Source: Chryseobacterium pennae (GTDB lineage Bacteria > Bacteroidota > Bacteroidia > Flavobacteriales > Weeksellaceae). From it: 64,000 bases of DNA. How positions within the stretch are numbered: position 1 is the first letter of the stretch; each line of letters begins with the position of its first letter. A model generated the notes under the pieces. It had not been told where the DNA came from. It did not search any database and was given only the letters and a program-made list of their open reading frames with translations. The position numbers and the translations under genes are program-made. The stretch covers positions 1 to 64,000 of the forward strand of contig NZ_QNVT01000012.1 in assembly GCF_003385515.1 (NCBI RefSeq), in the 5' to 3' direction. This document shows, in pieces, positions 51,979 through 60,640 of the stretch.

Positions 51979-52926
51979 TCAATTCATATTACCATAAAAA
52001 TTACTATCTACATTGTAAGTATGATTAATCTTATCCTTATCACATCTACCCATAAATGTTCCTTCGGGCGATTTATGTAAAAGAACATGACCTGTACATC
52101 CAGTTCTTATGCATTCACAATATCTTTCATTGATCGTGAAATTCCATTTTTCATTTCTACGAACAGTTATATGAGATTCTCCGCTCAACAGCACTTCCCC
52201 TCCCACAGGTAGTTTCTCACTTAGTACCAGATAAAGGATTTTATGGGCATATTTATATTTTTTGATGCTATCTTTATTTAGATGCATATATAGGAACATC
52301 AAGCCAAACAGAGTGGTAAAACAGATCGTTCTCGCCCAGTCTGTTGTAAAGTAAAAGAAAGTGAAACCCAATATCAGGCAACTGGTTGCCATTAATAAAT
52401 ATGCATGCATAGAATCTTTTACAGATTGCGAAATAGAAAATGGACCGATAAATTTGCCAATTTTAAAATAGACTGTTTTATCCCTACGATAAGGTAAAGG
52501 CTGACCAAGGATGTATTCAATCTGTTCGCTGGACATGGTAGTCATTTCTACCGCAATTTCTACATGTCTTAGTATACCGATCTCTATTCCCGGATTATCT
52601 CTTTTTAATTCATCAAGGACTAAACTATCCTTAGGTCTTATACCACGGTTGGTGATAAAAGTAAACATACTCACCGGATGCTCGTAAGACATACAGCTGG
52701 CAAAATCCGATCTGATTTTCGCAGCAACATGTGCTCTCGACGAGATGGCAAAATACTCTCCAGTGTCATAACAATATCCATCCCTGCCACCATCTCCTTC
52801 GTTACCATTTTTTGTGATTGGTACAAATTCCTTTCCATATTTAACGATCAGATATCGTTCACATGCGTCCTGAAAATTGAATCCTCCATGCCCCGCAAGA
52901 AGGTTACGTATGAAATCTTTTTCCAT
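51979..52926 (-). CDS. Membrane-anchored PD-(D/E)XK-like protein
   Basis: 315 residues. N-terminal nuclease-like fold: FQDACERYLIVKYG then GNEGDGGRDGYCYDTGEYFAISS (Asp49 in GRDG, Glu57) as in restriction-endonuclease-like domains, although the Lys of ExK is not in the usual place (AISS) and K70 might serve. Two membrane spans at about 175-193 and 200-216. C-terminal soluble domain with a possible Zn site: Cys270, Cys272, Cys277, His280, Cys295, His302. An inner-membrane nuclease with a sensor-like tail fits anti-phage proteins of effector/TM type. No named family recognised. Confidence 0.6.
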   Translation of the reverse strand: MEKDFIRNLLAGHGGFNFQDACERYLIVKYGKEFVPITKNGNEGDGGRDGYCYDTGEYFAISSRAHVAAKIRSDFASCMSYEHPVSMFTFITNRGIRPKDSLVLDELKRDNPGIEIGILRHVEIAVEMTTMSSEQIEYILGQPLPYRRDKTVYFKIGKFIGPFSISQSVKDSMHAYLLMATSCLILGFTFFYFTTDWARTICFTTLFGLMFLYMHLNKDSIKKYKYAHKILYLVLSEKLPVGGEVLLSGESHITVRRNEKWNFTINERYCECIRTGCTGHVLLHKSPEGTFMGRCDKDKINHTYNVDSNFYGNMN

Positions 52927-53153
52927 AATAATTTGATTTATTTATAAATGTTAAACTTGGTCTATATTCAAAGGAAATCAAACGTCAGATACTACTAAAA
53001 CCTAAGTATCTATTCAAATAAAAATTATGCTATGATTCTCTTTCAGCATTGTCATAATTCCTTCAATAATTTACGGAATTTTTCATTACATGGATAAAAA
53101 CAATTTGCTTTTTCTTGTGTTACAGAAATATAAACTAAACAGATTTTCAGATT

Positions 53154-53759
53154 ATGAGAAGGAACCTATTTCTAATTATTGCCTTCCTGGCAATATTGTT
53201 TTCCTGCTCGAAGGAAGATGTAACGCAACAGCAGGCAGATGAACTTGCACAGAAGCTAACAAAGAATGCACAGATCGACCAGAAAGTTATAGACCGTGCT
53301 ATTGATTCCTTCTTTAACACCCTGCCGGATAAAATTGAGATGGACTACACAAAGGGACAGGAAATACACACAATGTCCGATGGAACAAAAAAGACTATGC
53401 GGCTTAAACAGCCAGTGAGTGATGGTATTTCAAAAAAGGCAAATTATACAACTGAGATAGACATCTCGATACCAGATGAAGGGCTTCCTGTATGGACAAT
53501 ACCTGGTGCCCGAATTTTTTTAGTTGGAAAATATATGGAAGATGCGGGCTCATATTACCAATCTGAATACGTGGGTAATCCTGTAGATTTTTATGGCAAC
53601 AAAAAGGTGGTACGAAGTCTCTTCGGTGTCACAAGATGGATGGAGGGGCTTATAGGAAAATGGAGGGGTTATGCAAATTATGTTGTTTATAACTTAAACA
53701 CCATAGAACGTACCAAGCAGGTCGAATGGGATGCTTCATGGCAGATTCCAAGACGGTAA
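53154..53759 (+). CDS. Hypothetical lipoprotein of the element cargo
   Basis: 201 residues, lipoprotein signal with Cys in AILFSCSKED. Helical N-terminal (QQADELAQKLTKNAQIDQKVIDRAIDSFFNTLPDK), then a beta-rich part (SKKANYTTEIDISIPDEGLPVWTIPGARIFLVGKYMEDAGSYYQSEYVGNPVDFYGNKKVVRSLFG). No known family. It is followed 23 bp later by the 53783 gene, and the pair ends in a terminator, so it is likely a two-gene operon. Confidence 0.72.
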   Translation: MRRNLFLIIAFLAILFSCSKEDVTQQQADELAQKLTKNAQIDQKVIDRAIDSFFNTLPDKIEMDYTKGQEIHTMSDGTKKTMRLKQPVSDGISKKANYTTEIDISIPDEGLPVWTIPGARIFLVGKYMEDAGSYYQSEYVGNPVDFYGNKKVVRSLFGVTRWMEGLIGKWRGYANYVVYNLNTIERTKQVEWDASWQIPRR

Positions 53760-53782
53760 TTGATAGTTAATTTCTATTTTTT

Positions 53783-54232
53783 ATGCAATTTAAAGAAGAA
53801 CAATACGCGATCACGTACTACCATCTTGATTACGAAAATACACAGGATGGCAGGTTTGTGATGGAATCGGAAACAGGGATGGAACTTACTGGCATTAACA
53901 GTGGTGTAGTCTGTCTTCAATACAATTGGTCTCGTAAAATCCTGAGAACAGATAATAACAAAGCCGTAGTCTCACAGATAGCGAGGACACACATTAAGTT
54001 TAATTCCGAACTAAGCGACGGGTTGGTTGGCGAAATACTCGATATATTAAAAAAACATGAGGAACAAAATCTGGAATTCATCAGAAACAACAGCTTTGCT
54101 GTTTTTGAAAGTTTTCCTAATGTCTATTATTCATCATTTCTGGACGAAAATGTAATACCCATCGAAGAAAGAAAAGCAGATCTGACCAGATGGTTAAAAA
54201 CAAAAATTCAGGAGTTAAGTCCCGATCATTAA
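53783..54232 (+). CDS. Hypothetical cytosolic protein
   Basis: 149 residues without signal. QFKEEQYAITYYHLDYENTQDGRFVMESETGMELTGINSGVVCLQYNWSRKILRTDN, later SELSDGLVGEILDILKKHEEQNLEFIRNNSFAVFESFPNVYYSSFLDENVIPIEERKADLTRWLKTKI. Alpha/beta composition, no recognised family. Co-transcribed with the lipoprotein at 53154; a lipoprotein and a cytosolic partner could be an effector/immunity-type pair, but nothing shows it. Confidence 0.65.
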   Translation: MQFKEEQYAITYYHLDYENTQDGRFVMESETGMELTGINSGVVCLQYNWSRKILRTDNNKAVVSQIARTHIKFNSELSDGLVGEILDILKKHEEQNLEFIRNNSFAVFESFPNVYYSSFLDENVIPIEERKADLTRWLKTKIQELSPDH

Positions 54233-54249
54233 GCTGCCTCAAATAATTA

Positions 54250-54286
54250 TTAACGTCCGGTTGATTTAAAATCGGACGTTAATTTT
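54250..54286 (+). terminator. Rho-independent terminator of the 53154-54232 operon
   Basis: Perfect 10-bp stem ttaacgtccg / cggacgttaa with a 13-nt loop and a following tttt. Confidence 0.8.
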
Positions 54287-54503
54287 ATAAAATGTATATC
54301 CAAATAGGATTCAGTTTAACATGCCCTAAACGTAAAATCCCCGGACAAGGCCGGAGATAAAAAACACAAATGATGAAAAAAAATTATTTCGTGCTGCAAA
54401 GTAGTAAATCCTTCTCAACAGGAATGTTAATAGATTCATAAAATTTACCCGCGGTTTTCTTGTTCCCTGATTAGTAGACTATAATTCTCATTAGGAATGG
54501 TGC

Positions 54504-55307
54504 TCAGACTAAAATTTTGGACAGAATACTTTTATTATGTTTTAAGAGGTAAGGATCCAACAGAAACAGATGCTCGTCTGAGTCTATGTGATTTCGGTTA
54601 TAACTTTCTATATTCATTGCCTTTAAGCTATTTGCTATACCACGGTAAGGAAATCGCTTAAGCTCTTGCATTCTTCTAAGCAAATATTCGACCTTATCCT
54701 TTTTTATGTATACCGTATCCCTTCCGAAATCAAGAGCAGTAAAATCAATGTCTGGATTATTTTCAAACCAGCTACCTAAAAGCCCTACTTCAAAAAGTGC
54801 TGGCACCAGCTTCTCAAAACGCCTCTCCCGCTGAAAACGTCTACGGTCGAAAACATAACTTTCCACGTCCACTTCAACCTCGTCAAGCTCGAGATACTTT
54901 GCTAGACAGAGCCGATGTTGACCGCCTGTGGTAAAATAATGGTCACCAAACTGCATGACAGTCTTGGTCTCGGCGTTGTGATGGATATGATTGATCACTT
55001 TCTCTTTTGTTGGAAAATTATCGATCACCCAGTCAAGCCTCATTAGGTTGGTAAAAAATTCAAGCCAATGATAAGTCCAACCTTCTGGCTTATAAATTGG
55101 ACAGTTATAAGCATAGGCATACTCTATTCCGCAAATTTTGGAGGGGTTAATCTTTTTCTTAACGGTTCCCTCTCGCCTAAAGTACTTTTTATAGATGAGA
55201 TCATCTGGCAGATAGACGATATCATCATGCCAGATCTGGTTTTTAAAATTTGGATTTAGGTTACTTAACCATTCTATTCTTTGTAAATCAGAATATTTAT
55301 GTGGCAT
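54504..55307 (-). CDS. Protein with ParB/sulfiredoxin-like segment
   Basis: 267 residues. The central segment GDHYFTTGGQHRLCLAKYLELDEVEVDV (GGQHR at 128-132) has the look of the ParB-nuclease/sulfiredoxin fold (GxHRxxAA type). N-terminal part has several aromatic blocks (KICGIEYAYAYNCPIYKPEGWTYHWLEFF), C-terminal part is helical (VEYLLRRMQELKRFPYRGIANSLKAMN). No HTH typical of a plasmid ParB was seen, so a partition role is unlikely; a phosphoadenosine-type or modification enzyme is possible. Flanked by unknown cargo, standing alone. Confidence 0.55.
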   Translation of the reverse strand: MPHKYSDLQRIEWLSNLNPNFKNQIWHDDIVYLPDDLIYKKYFRREGTVKKKINPSKICGIEYAYAYNCPIYKPEGWTYHWLEFFTNLMRLDWVIDNFPTKEKVINHIHHNAETKTVMQFGDHYFTTGGQHRLCLAKYLELDEVEVDVESYVFDRRRFQRERRFEKLVPALFEVGLLGSWFENNPDIDFTALDFGRDTVYIKKDKVEYLLRRMQELKRFPYRGIANSLKAMNIESYNRNHIDSDEHLFLLDPYLLKHNKSILSKILV

Positions 55308-55528
55308 TATATTGGTGTTTAATGGTAAAAATAATATCTTTTTTTATGCTGATAGAAGATAATAGGGATATAACACATGTAAAAAATACTATTACAATAA
55401 ACAAAAAAATACTCTTCATCTAAAAACAAAATGTCTAGGACCATACTGTACCAGCCATTTAAGAATAATCTTTGTTATTTTGAAAAAAAGTAAGCTCTCT
55501 ACACAAAATGATATAGCTAATCTAAGTT

Positions 55529-55852
55529 CTAAGGCACATAATATTCAACTTCAATCTTACCTTGTGTTGCTTTTAGAGGCTTAAATTGAATGGAGAACTC
55601 CGGATAATAGTTATCCATCTGTAGAGAATCTACTTTTCCCGGATTTACCTTTGTCTTCACATGATTGAGCATGATCGTATCATTGGTTGTGCCTTTAACA
55701 TACAACCATAAAGTTGTAGGGGAACTGCTTTTCGTTTTCACCTGAAATGTGGAGTCTTTGCTAAAATCAGTTATCACAAACAATCCTCGGTTATCACTGT
55801 TGCAGGAAATAAACATCATCCCGATAAATAGAATAAAAAATAGTGTTCTCAT
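55529..55852 (-). CDS. Small lipoprotein, partner of the toxin-like lipoprotein
   Basis: 107 residues, lipoprotein signal with Cys in MMFISCNSDN. Beta-rich: GLFVITDFSKDSTFQVKTKSSSPTTLWLYVKGTTNDTIMLNHVKTKVNPG, YYPEFSIQFKPLKATQGKIEVEYYVP. It starts 5 bp after the stop of the 55858-57072 gene, so both are co-transcribed. A periplasm-facing lipoprotein directly after a secreted toxin-like protein is a common immunity arrangement (inference). Confidence 0.68.
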   Translation of the reverse strand: MRTLFFILFIGMMFISCNSDNRGLFVITDFSKDSTFQVKTKSSSPTTLWLYVKGTTNDTIMLNHVKTKVNPGKVDSLQMDNYYPEFSIQFKPLKATQGKIEVEYYVP

Positions 55853-55857
55853 GTCAT

Positions 55858-57072
55858 CTATTGGTTACTTGGAATTAATTTAGTGTATGGCATTATGATA
55901 CTATTGGTACCCAAAGGACCTAGGTATACAAGTTTACCCGAGTTTACCATCTCCAGAACATACATTTCGGCGGTCATATTAGCCGTATAGACATCGTAAG
56001 CTCTGCCTATTTCATTATTGTGGAGATCCATTTGTTTGTTCAATGGATTCTGTGGAATGTTCTCGTGAGCATCGCCCAATAACTTAGCTTGATCGACTCC
56101 GAACATCGTTCTGTTTAGAGCTGAAAAAAATGCATGCCTAAATGCATCTCCTTTTCCATTTTCCAGAGAATTCGGAAAATGCTGTGCTGCTTTCACTTCA
56201 GCATCTTTTGCATTCATTAAATATTTTAATCTTTCGTATGGTGACATCTTTTCAAATATTTTTTTCTCCTCCTCACTCATCCGCTTTTTATAATCAGCTT
56301 CCATTTTTGCAAGCAGTTCTGCTTCTGCATTTGTAAGCGCATTTATATCATGAGAACCACCTGCACCTGTTCCTCCGGGATAAGTTATCGGCGGATCATC
56401 GGAACATACCGCAGGGGTTGCTGATTTGGGCTTATGCCATAGTGAATTTACCTGACCGTTAACATAGGCGACTACCGTTTCACCTTCTTCTTCCTCCGTA
56501 CATCGCGGATCACCGGGCAATCCTCCTGCTCTCAATTTACTACCAAGGTTTCGATTAAACCATGTATTATCTGAATTGAAGGTAGCAAAATAGCTCTGTC
56601 CACCAAGATATTTTGCCACCATATAATTATTATCAAAATAACCTTCTGATATTATCCTGCCCGTAAATCCGAAGGGTAGATCTTTTCCATGCTCTGGAAG
56701 ATAAACAACCTTTACAAATATCCACTCTCCTTTGCTGTTCTTTGTAGCCTTAACGATCAAATTTTCAGCCAGATTTACGGGAATGGAATCATTGGTATAA
56801 ACTTTAACATCATCCAGTAATTTTACCTTTACAATTGCGGTATCTGTTGCTTTGAATATGGTATTGTCCCATAGAATCTCTGTTCTGAAATTTTCATTAA
56901 AACTCCTCTCCTGGGATTTAAATCCGCTTTCGGCATACTGCCTGTCAAATGCAGCTTTCAGGGACAGATTAGGGCTTACCTAATTATCAGTAGAATTGAC
57001 AGCATCTTTTTTACAGCCCTGAAACCCAAGCAAAAGGATAAGCAGAGCTATAACGTAATAGTTTTTTTTCAT
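55858..57072 (-). pseudogene. Lipoprotein with toxin-like C-terminal domain, broken by in-frame TAG
   Basis: 404 codons expected from ATG 57072. Lipoprotein signal with Cys20 (GFQGCKKD), then TDN and TAG at 56980-56982 (codon 31), then VSPNLSLKAAFDRQYAESGF and an open frame to 55858. CAG to TAG would restore it. Middle part: beta-rich (LLDDVKVYTNDSIPVNL, PFGFTGRIISEGYFDNNYMVAKYLGGQ). C-terminal domain (about residues 285-375): EVKAAQHFPNSLENGKGDAFRHAFFSALN, LLGDAHENIPQNP, MDLHNNEIGRAYD. I know this DAxRHA / AHE / MDLHNNxxGR pattern from C-terminal ends of Bacteroidota and Bacillota proteins; no characterised activity known to me. Partner lipoprotein follows at 55852. Confidence 0.8.
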
Positions 57073-57235
57073 CGTCGTTAAGTAATATTTACAAAATAAT
57101 TTAATTGTATCTATACATATGACGGCTGAAGAGTAAAATTGTCCCGACAAAACGGAAAATGATTTCACCAGTTAATAATTACCTTTATACCATCTCTTAT
57201 AAAACCTTTAATAGATGACGGTTAAACAAGAATGA

Positions 57236-57350
57236 GTTAACATTATGGGCGTGCCCCATCTGCCCCCACTTCCCCACCTCATCTCAGATGGGTCGTGCTA
57301 TACGCTATATCTTTTGCAGGGCAAAAGGATGCCGCTACTATCACTCACGC
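57236..57350 (-). repeat. Dispersed intergenic repeat related to 361-470
   Basis: On the minus strand gatagtagcggcatcctttt then atagcgtatagc and gacccatctgagatgaggtg, followed by a GC-richer tail; compare gatagaaacgg and ggatagcggg at 361-470. Contains arms catctg / cagatg. It stands in a 460-bp space without genes between two lipoprotein operons of the element. Presence inside a mobile element and in the chromosome shows that the family moves. Confidence 0.5.
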
Positions 57351-57379
57351 AGAAACCTTAAGTGATCCAATCAATTTAC

Positions 57380-57412
57380 AAAAAACGCTCTAAGTGGTAA
57401 ACTTAGAGCGTT
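57380..57412 (-). terminator. Terminator of the 57539-59538 operon
   Basis: Perfect 12-bp stem aacgctctaagt / acttagagcgtt with loop ggtaa; plus-strand A tract gives TTTTT on the minus strand. 127 bp after the stop at 57539. Confidence 0.8.
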
Positions 57413-57538
57413 ATACATATTTAATATTTAATAGCCAATTTTATGGAAAGTATCCAGTGCTGAGCCACTTCATTTTAGCCGTTTACAGCAGCTGTAAATT
57501 ACTTTTTTTTGCTTGATAAGATTAAGGTCCAGAATTAA

Positions 57539-58018
57539 TTACCATGAATAACCAACACCAACACCTAACCAGACAGGCATTGTACCATCAGCCGTATTGA
57601 ACAGTGGAACATAGCTCGCATGAAAAGCGATTCCTTTCTCATATGGGCGATAACGATATCCTATCTCGGGCGATATAATAAATGGAGACTCCGATCCATT
57701 TCTATTCTTTACTAAAACTATAGAAGTATTAAAACCAACAACCAACGAACTCTTTTTGCTTCCATAGACATAGTTGACCCCCACCGGAAAAACAACAACA
57801 TCTTTGACAAGCTCACTATCAAAAACGCCAAAGGTATTTCCTACACCTGCCCTAAAACCTAATCCTTCTCTTGCATCTTTTTTAAATCGCATATCAAAAT
57901 TAACTGCGGCAAATATGCTAGTTCCTCCCGCTTCAACAAAAGCATATTTCTGTCCCTGTGCGACACTCGCGCTAGATATAAAAAATCCTAGCATAAATAG
58001 AATAACAACTTTCATCAT
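57539..58018 (-). CDS. Small outer-membrane beta-barrel-like protein
   Basis: 159 residues, signal peptide (ILFMLGFFISSASVAQ). Short amphipathic strands: QKYAFVEAGGTSIFAAVNFDMRF, GLGFRAGVGNTFGVF, VVFPVGVNYVYGSKKSSLVVGFNTSIV, FIISPEIGYRYRPYEKGIAFHASYVPLF, MPVWLGVGVGYSW ending in Trp, as outer-membrane barrel proteins do. It starts 5 bp after the stop of the 504-residue lipoprotein gene. Confidence 0.78.
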   Translation of the reverse strand: MMKVVILFMLGFFISSASVAQGQKYAFVEAGGTSIFAAVNFDMRFKKDAREGLGFRAGVGNTFGVFDSELVKDVVVFPVGVNYVYGSKKSSLVVGFNTSIVLVKNRNGSESPFIISPEIGYRYRPYEKGIAFHASYVPLFNTADGTMPVWLGVGVGYSW

Positions 58019-58023
58019 ATTTT

Positions 58024-59538
58024 TTAATTTTCACTTTTTTCAATGACTGCGCCCATCCACTTGGAATCAAAACGAGCAACACCATAAATTGAAGCAAACT
58101 GCATTACAATTTTCGATGCATTATTTGTTGCCTGCGCGGAGTTTATAGCAGTTTTCGTCCAATTAACCTTTCCGCCCGCACCAATACTGAAAGAGAATAC
58201 AACATCAGTAAAACTAGCAAGCTCAATTTTAAGTTCTTCTTTATTTGTTGCAGAAATCTCATTAGGTCCCGCAATGACCACTGGTGTTTTCAACTCATTA
58301 TTCAACCAGACAGCGACCGTTGAAACTTCATTTTTTGGTACATTTTTATATAAATATCTTCTTGCCTGATCATAAAGAAGTTTTGTAGCCTGTTGAAATC
58401 CTCTACTCAGATCAAGAGTAACACTATTTGGCAACAAATCAAATTCATATGTTAAGGGAGTTGGTCTTACTGTTGGATCCCAATCAGGACTGTAATTAAA
58501 TTTAGAAGGTCTGTACGGCTCAATTGATTTTCGGAGTGCATCCCACGGGTTTGCTGGTGTCACTTTATCTTCCATTGTAAATGAAATACCATCCCATCCA
58601 AGACGGATTTCATCCGCAGCAGTGCCAGACCAGCCGATCCAGTTTTTCTTCTGTGTTTTAACACTAAGTCCGAGTACCTTCCGTACAACATAATTTTTAT
58701 TATACAAACTTACTTTGATTCTCCTTTTATCACTAAAATTGGCCGTATAAACCTCATTATTAGCGCCTCCAAATATACCGCTCCAAATTTTCCCTAAGAA
58801 GGTATGTTTACCATATTTTATTACTGGCAGACTTGAATATTCACCGCTACCAATTGCAGGACTATTTATATTAGATGTTGCAGCAACTTTGACTATATCA
58901 TTTACCGGAGGGGGCGTACTCGTACTCGTGGATACCTCCTCTCTCGTTTTTACAACCTCATATGTATCGTATAAAAACACTTGTTCTCCCTCTAATGTAA
59001 AATAACCATCTATTGTAGTTGGATTCTCGTAAACCTTACTATTGATCTCATCATACATTGTCAATTCATCCATTGAAAAGTCTTCAACGACCTTTTCAAG
59101 TACATCATATTTCTCGGTAGGTGTAAATAAAGTTCCATAGGGGGTTATTTTATAAACCATATCCGAAACTTCGACCTCCATATCCTGGTTCACAATTTCT
59201 GACATGATCGGATCTTCGATAAGATCTTCTTTGCTAATTAATTCACTTGGGGTTTCAATAGAGGTAGTACTTACAGTAGCTTTTGCTTTTACATGAATTT
59301 CAGCTTGGTTATCAAACCCCAAAGATCTTAATTTAGCTTTTGCAGCTGCTGGTGACTTCTTATAGTCGTTAAAGAATTTGTCAACATCTGAAACACTTCT
59401 AAAAGACAACCGAGCGTTCTTTACCGATAAACCCGATTCTTGGATAGCCGGTTTTTCAGAAACCGCATTTTCATTTAAGCTTTGCTTTTCACACGACAAA
59501 AGGAAAGCTGACATTAGGATAATAATAGTTCTTTTCAT
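58024..59538 (-). CDS. Large lipoprotein of unknown function
   Basis: 504 residues, lipoprotein signal with Cys in SAFLLSCEKQ. N-terminal helical region (LSFRSVSDVDKFFNDYKKSPAAAKAKLRSLGF) is a pattern I know from Bacteroidota lipoproteins. It then has a Thr/Ser/Pro linker (TREEVSTSTSTPPPV), a beta domain (GKHTFLGKIWSGIFGGANNEVYTANFSDKRRIKVSLYNKNYVVRKVLGLSVKTQKKNWIGW), and a C-terminal alpha/beta part (LPNSVTLDLSRGFQQATKLLYDQARRYLYKN). Operon with the barrel-like protein at 57539. Function unknown. Confidence 0.72.
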   Translation of the reverse strand: MKRTIIILMSAFLLSCEKQSLNENAVSEKPAIQESGLSVKNARLSFRSVSDVDKFFNDYKKSPAAAKAKLRSLGFDNQAEIHVKAKATVSTTSIETPSELISKEDLIEDPIMSEIVNQDMEVEVSDMVYKITPYGTLFTPTEKYDVLEKVVEDFSMDELTMYDEINSKVYENPTTIDGYFTLEGEQVFLYDTYEVVKTREEVSTSTSTPPPVNDIVKVAATSNINSPAIGSGEYSSLPVIKYGKHTFLGKIWSGIFGGANNEVYTANFSDKRRIKVSLYNKNYVVRKVLGLSVKTQKKNWIGWSGTAADEIRLGWDGISFTMEDKVTPANPWDALRKSIEPYRPSKFNYSPDWDPTVRPTPLTYEFDLLPNSVTLDLSRGFQQATKLLYDQARRYLYKNVPKNEVSTVAVWLNNELKTPVVIAGPNEISATNKEELKIELASFTDVVFSFSIGAGGKVNWTKTAINSAQATNNASKIVMQFASIYGVARFDSKWMGAVIEKSEN

Positions 59539-60207
59539 TTAATTGAGATTTAGTTTTCAATATTCTATATATAGACGATCAACTTGTCTAATTGTCCCGA
59601 AATATTTTCATTTTTTAATTCGACCTAAGTTGCGTAAAGGTTTAAACAGATATAGTTTCATTCAATATTGAAAATATCGCTACAAACCGAATAGTTATTG
59701 GCCCTAAAGTTTATGACGATAATCTCTTGCAAAAATCCATTGTTCCTTCCTATGAACACTAAGCCATAGCACATTTACCACCGTTCTCTTTCCAGAGCTG
59801 TAAAAGAGCTTTGGCTTGCCACGGCAAAATGTAGAAAATTGAAAGATGCTGGCAGCACCTTGCTCTCCATTGCATCTCTCAATTACCTACGGACTGAAAT
59901 CCCAGGTTAATATCTTCTTTAGGATCAATAAGAATGGAAATCAATTTTTCAAAGAAACAGACAAAAAAGGAAAGCAAAGATACTTCGGACGCTCAACCCA
60001 ACAGCAAAAGACTACGGCATAAACACAGGCAGCCGCACATGGCCGTCCTTTATTCCGTTTCCTTTTGCGGCCTGTCCTACGTTGCGATTTACTTTCTTTT
60101 TTTTCTGTTTTTTTCTTTTGAAAAAATGATTAAGGGGCCTCGGCTCGGGCAGGACTGAAAGGAATGGAAACGTAACAAGATTGTAAAACAACTCAAAAAC
60201 AAAAGTT
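59539..60207. other. Intergenic region before the element core
   Basis: 669 bp with no convincing gene. Between 59750 and 59900 there are mixed-composition traces that could be relics of decayed genes. 59934-60158 is an open frame (74 codons, Lys-rich start then a run of Phe/Leu) that is low in complexity and not credible as a protein. The promoter of the ssb-led transcript should lie in 60100-60200; no clear consensus was found. Confidence 0.5.
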
Positions 60208-60606
60208 ATGAACATTTCAGGAACGCTGACAGCAAACGCAAAAGTCAGCACAACAGCAACAGGTAAAGAAGTGGTAAACTTCACAATCGCTATCAATGAC
60301 AGCTACAAAGACAAGGACGGTAACCGTGTGGAACACACAACTTTCATCGACTGTGCCTATTGGTTAACCGCGAAAGCATCAACATGGCTTGTAAAGGGAC
60401 TTTATGTTGAACTATACGGAGAACTCTCCGCAAGGGCATGGATCAACAAAGATGGCGAAGCAAAAGCGGGAATCAATTTTCATGTTATGGCAATCAAGCC
60501 GATCGGAAAATTTGGCAAGAAGGAAACACAAACCGTACAGGCTACAACAGCACAGACGAATAAAGAGCCTGTAGCAATTGGGGATGATGACAACCTTCCT
60601 TTCTAA
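60208..60606 (+). CDS. ssb: Single-stranded DNA-binding protein
   Basis: 132 residues. OB fold: MNISGTLTANAKVSTTATGKEVVNFTIAINDSYKDKDG, VEHTTFIDCAYW, ASTWLVKGLYVELYGELSARAWINKDGEA, and the C-terminal acidic tip DDDNLPF that binds partner proteins. Element-encoded paralogue of the chromosomal ssb, typical of Bacteroidota integrative elements. First gene of the core cluster. Confidence 0.95.
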   Translation: MNISGTLTANAKVSTTATGKEVVNFTIAINDSYKDKDGNRVEHTTFIDCAYWLTAKASTWLVKGLYVELYGELSARAWINKDGEAKAGINFHVMAIKPIGKFGKKETQTVQATTAQTNKEPVAIGDDDNLPF

Positions 60607-60640
60607 TCACCTTATCAATTAATCTTTAAATCTTAAAGTC

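Noticed and set aside
54504..55307. Plasmid partition ParB
   Set aside because: No helix-turn-helix, no ParA gene and no ParB box motif GERRxRA in the right place; only the GGQHR part is similar.
56820..56940. Apparent frameshift in the toxin-like lipoprotein gene
   Set aside because: Careful reading of the minus strand shows one continuous frame there; the only break is the TAG at 56980-56982.
59934..60158. 74-codon frame upstream of ssb
   Set aside because: Low complexity Lys-rich then Phe-rich composition; no partner, no start context; looks like leader DNA of the core transcript.
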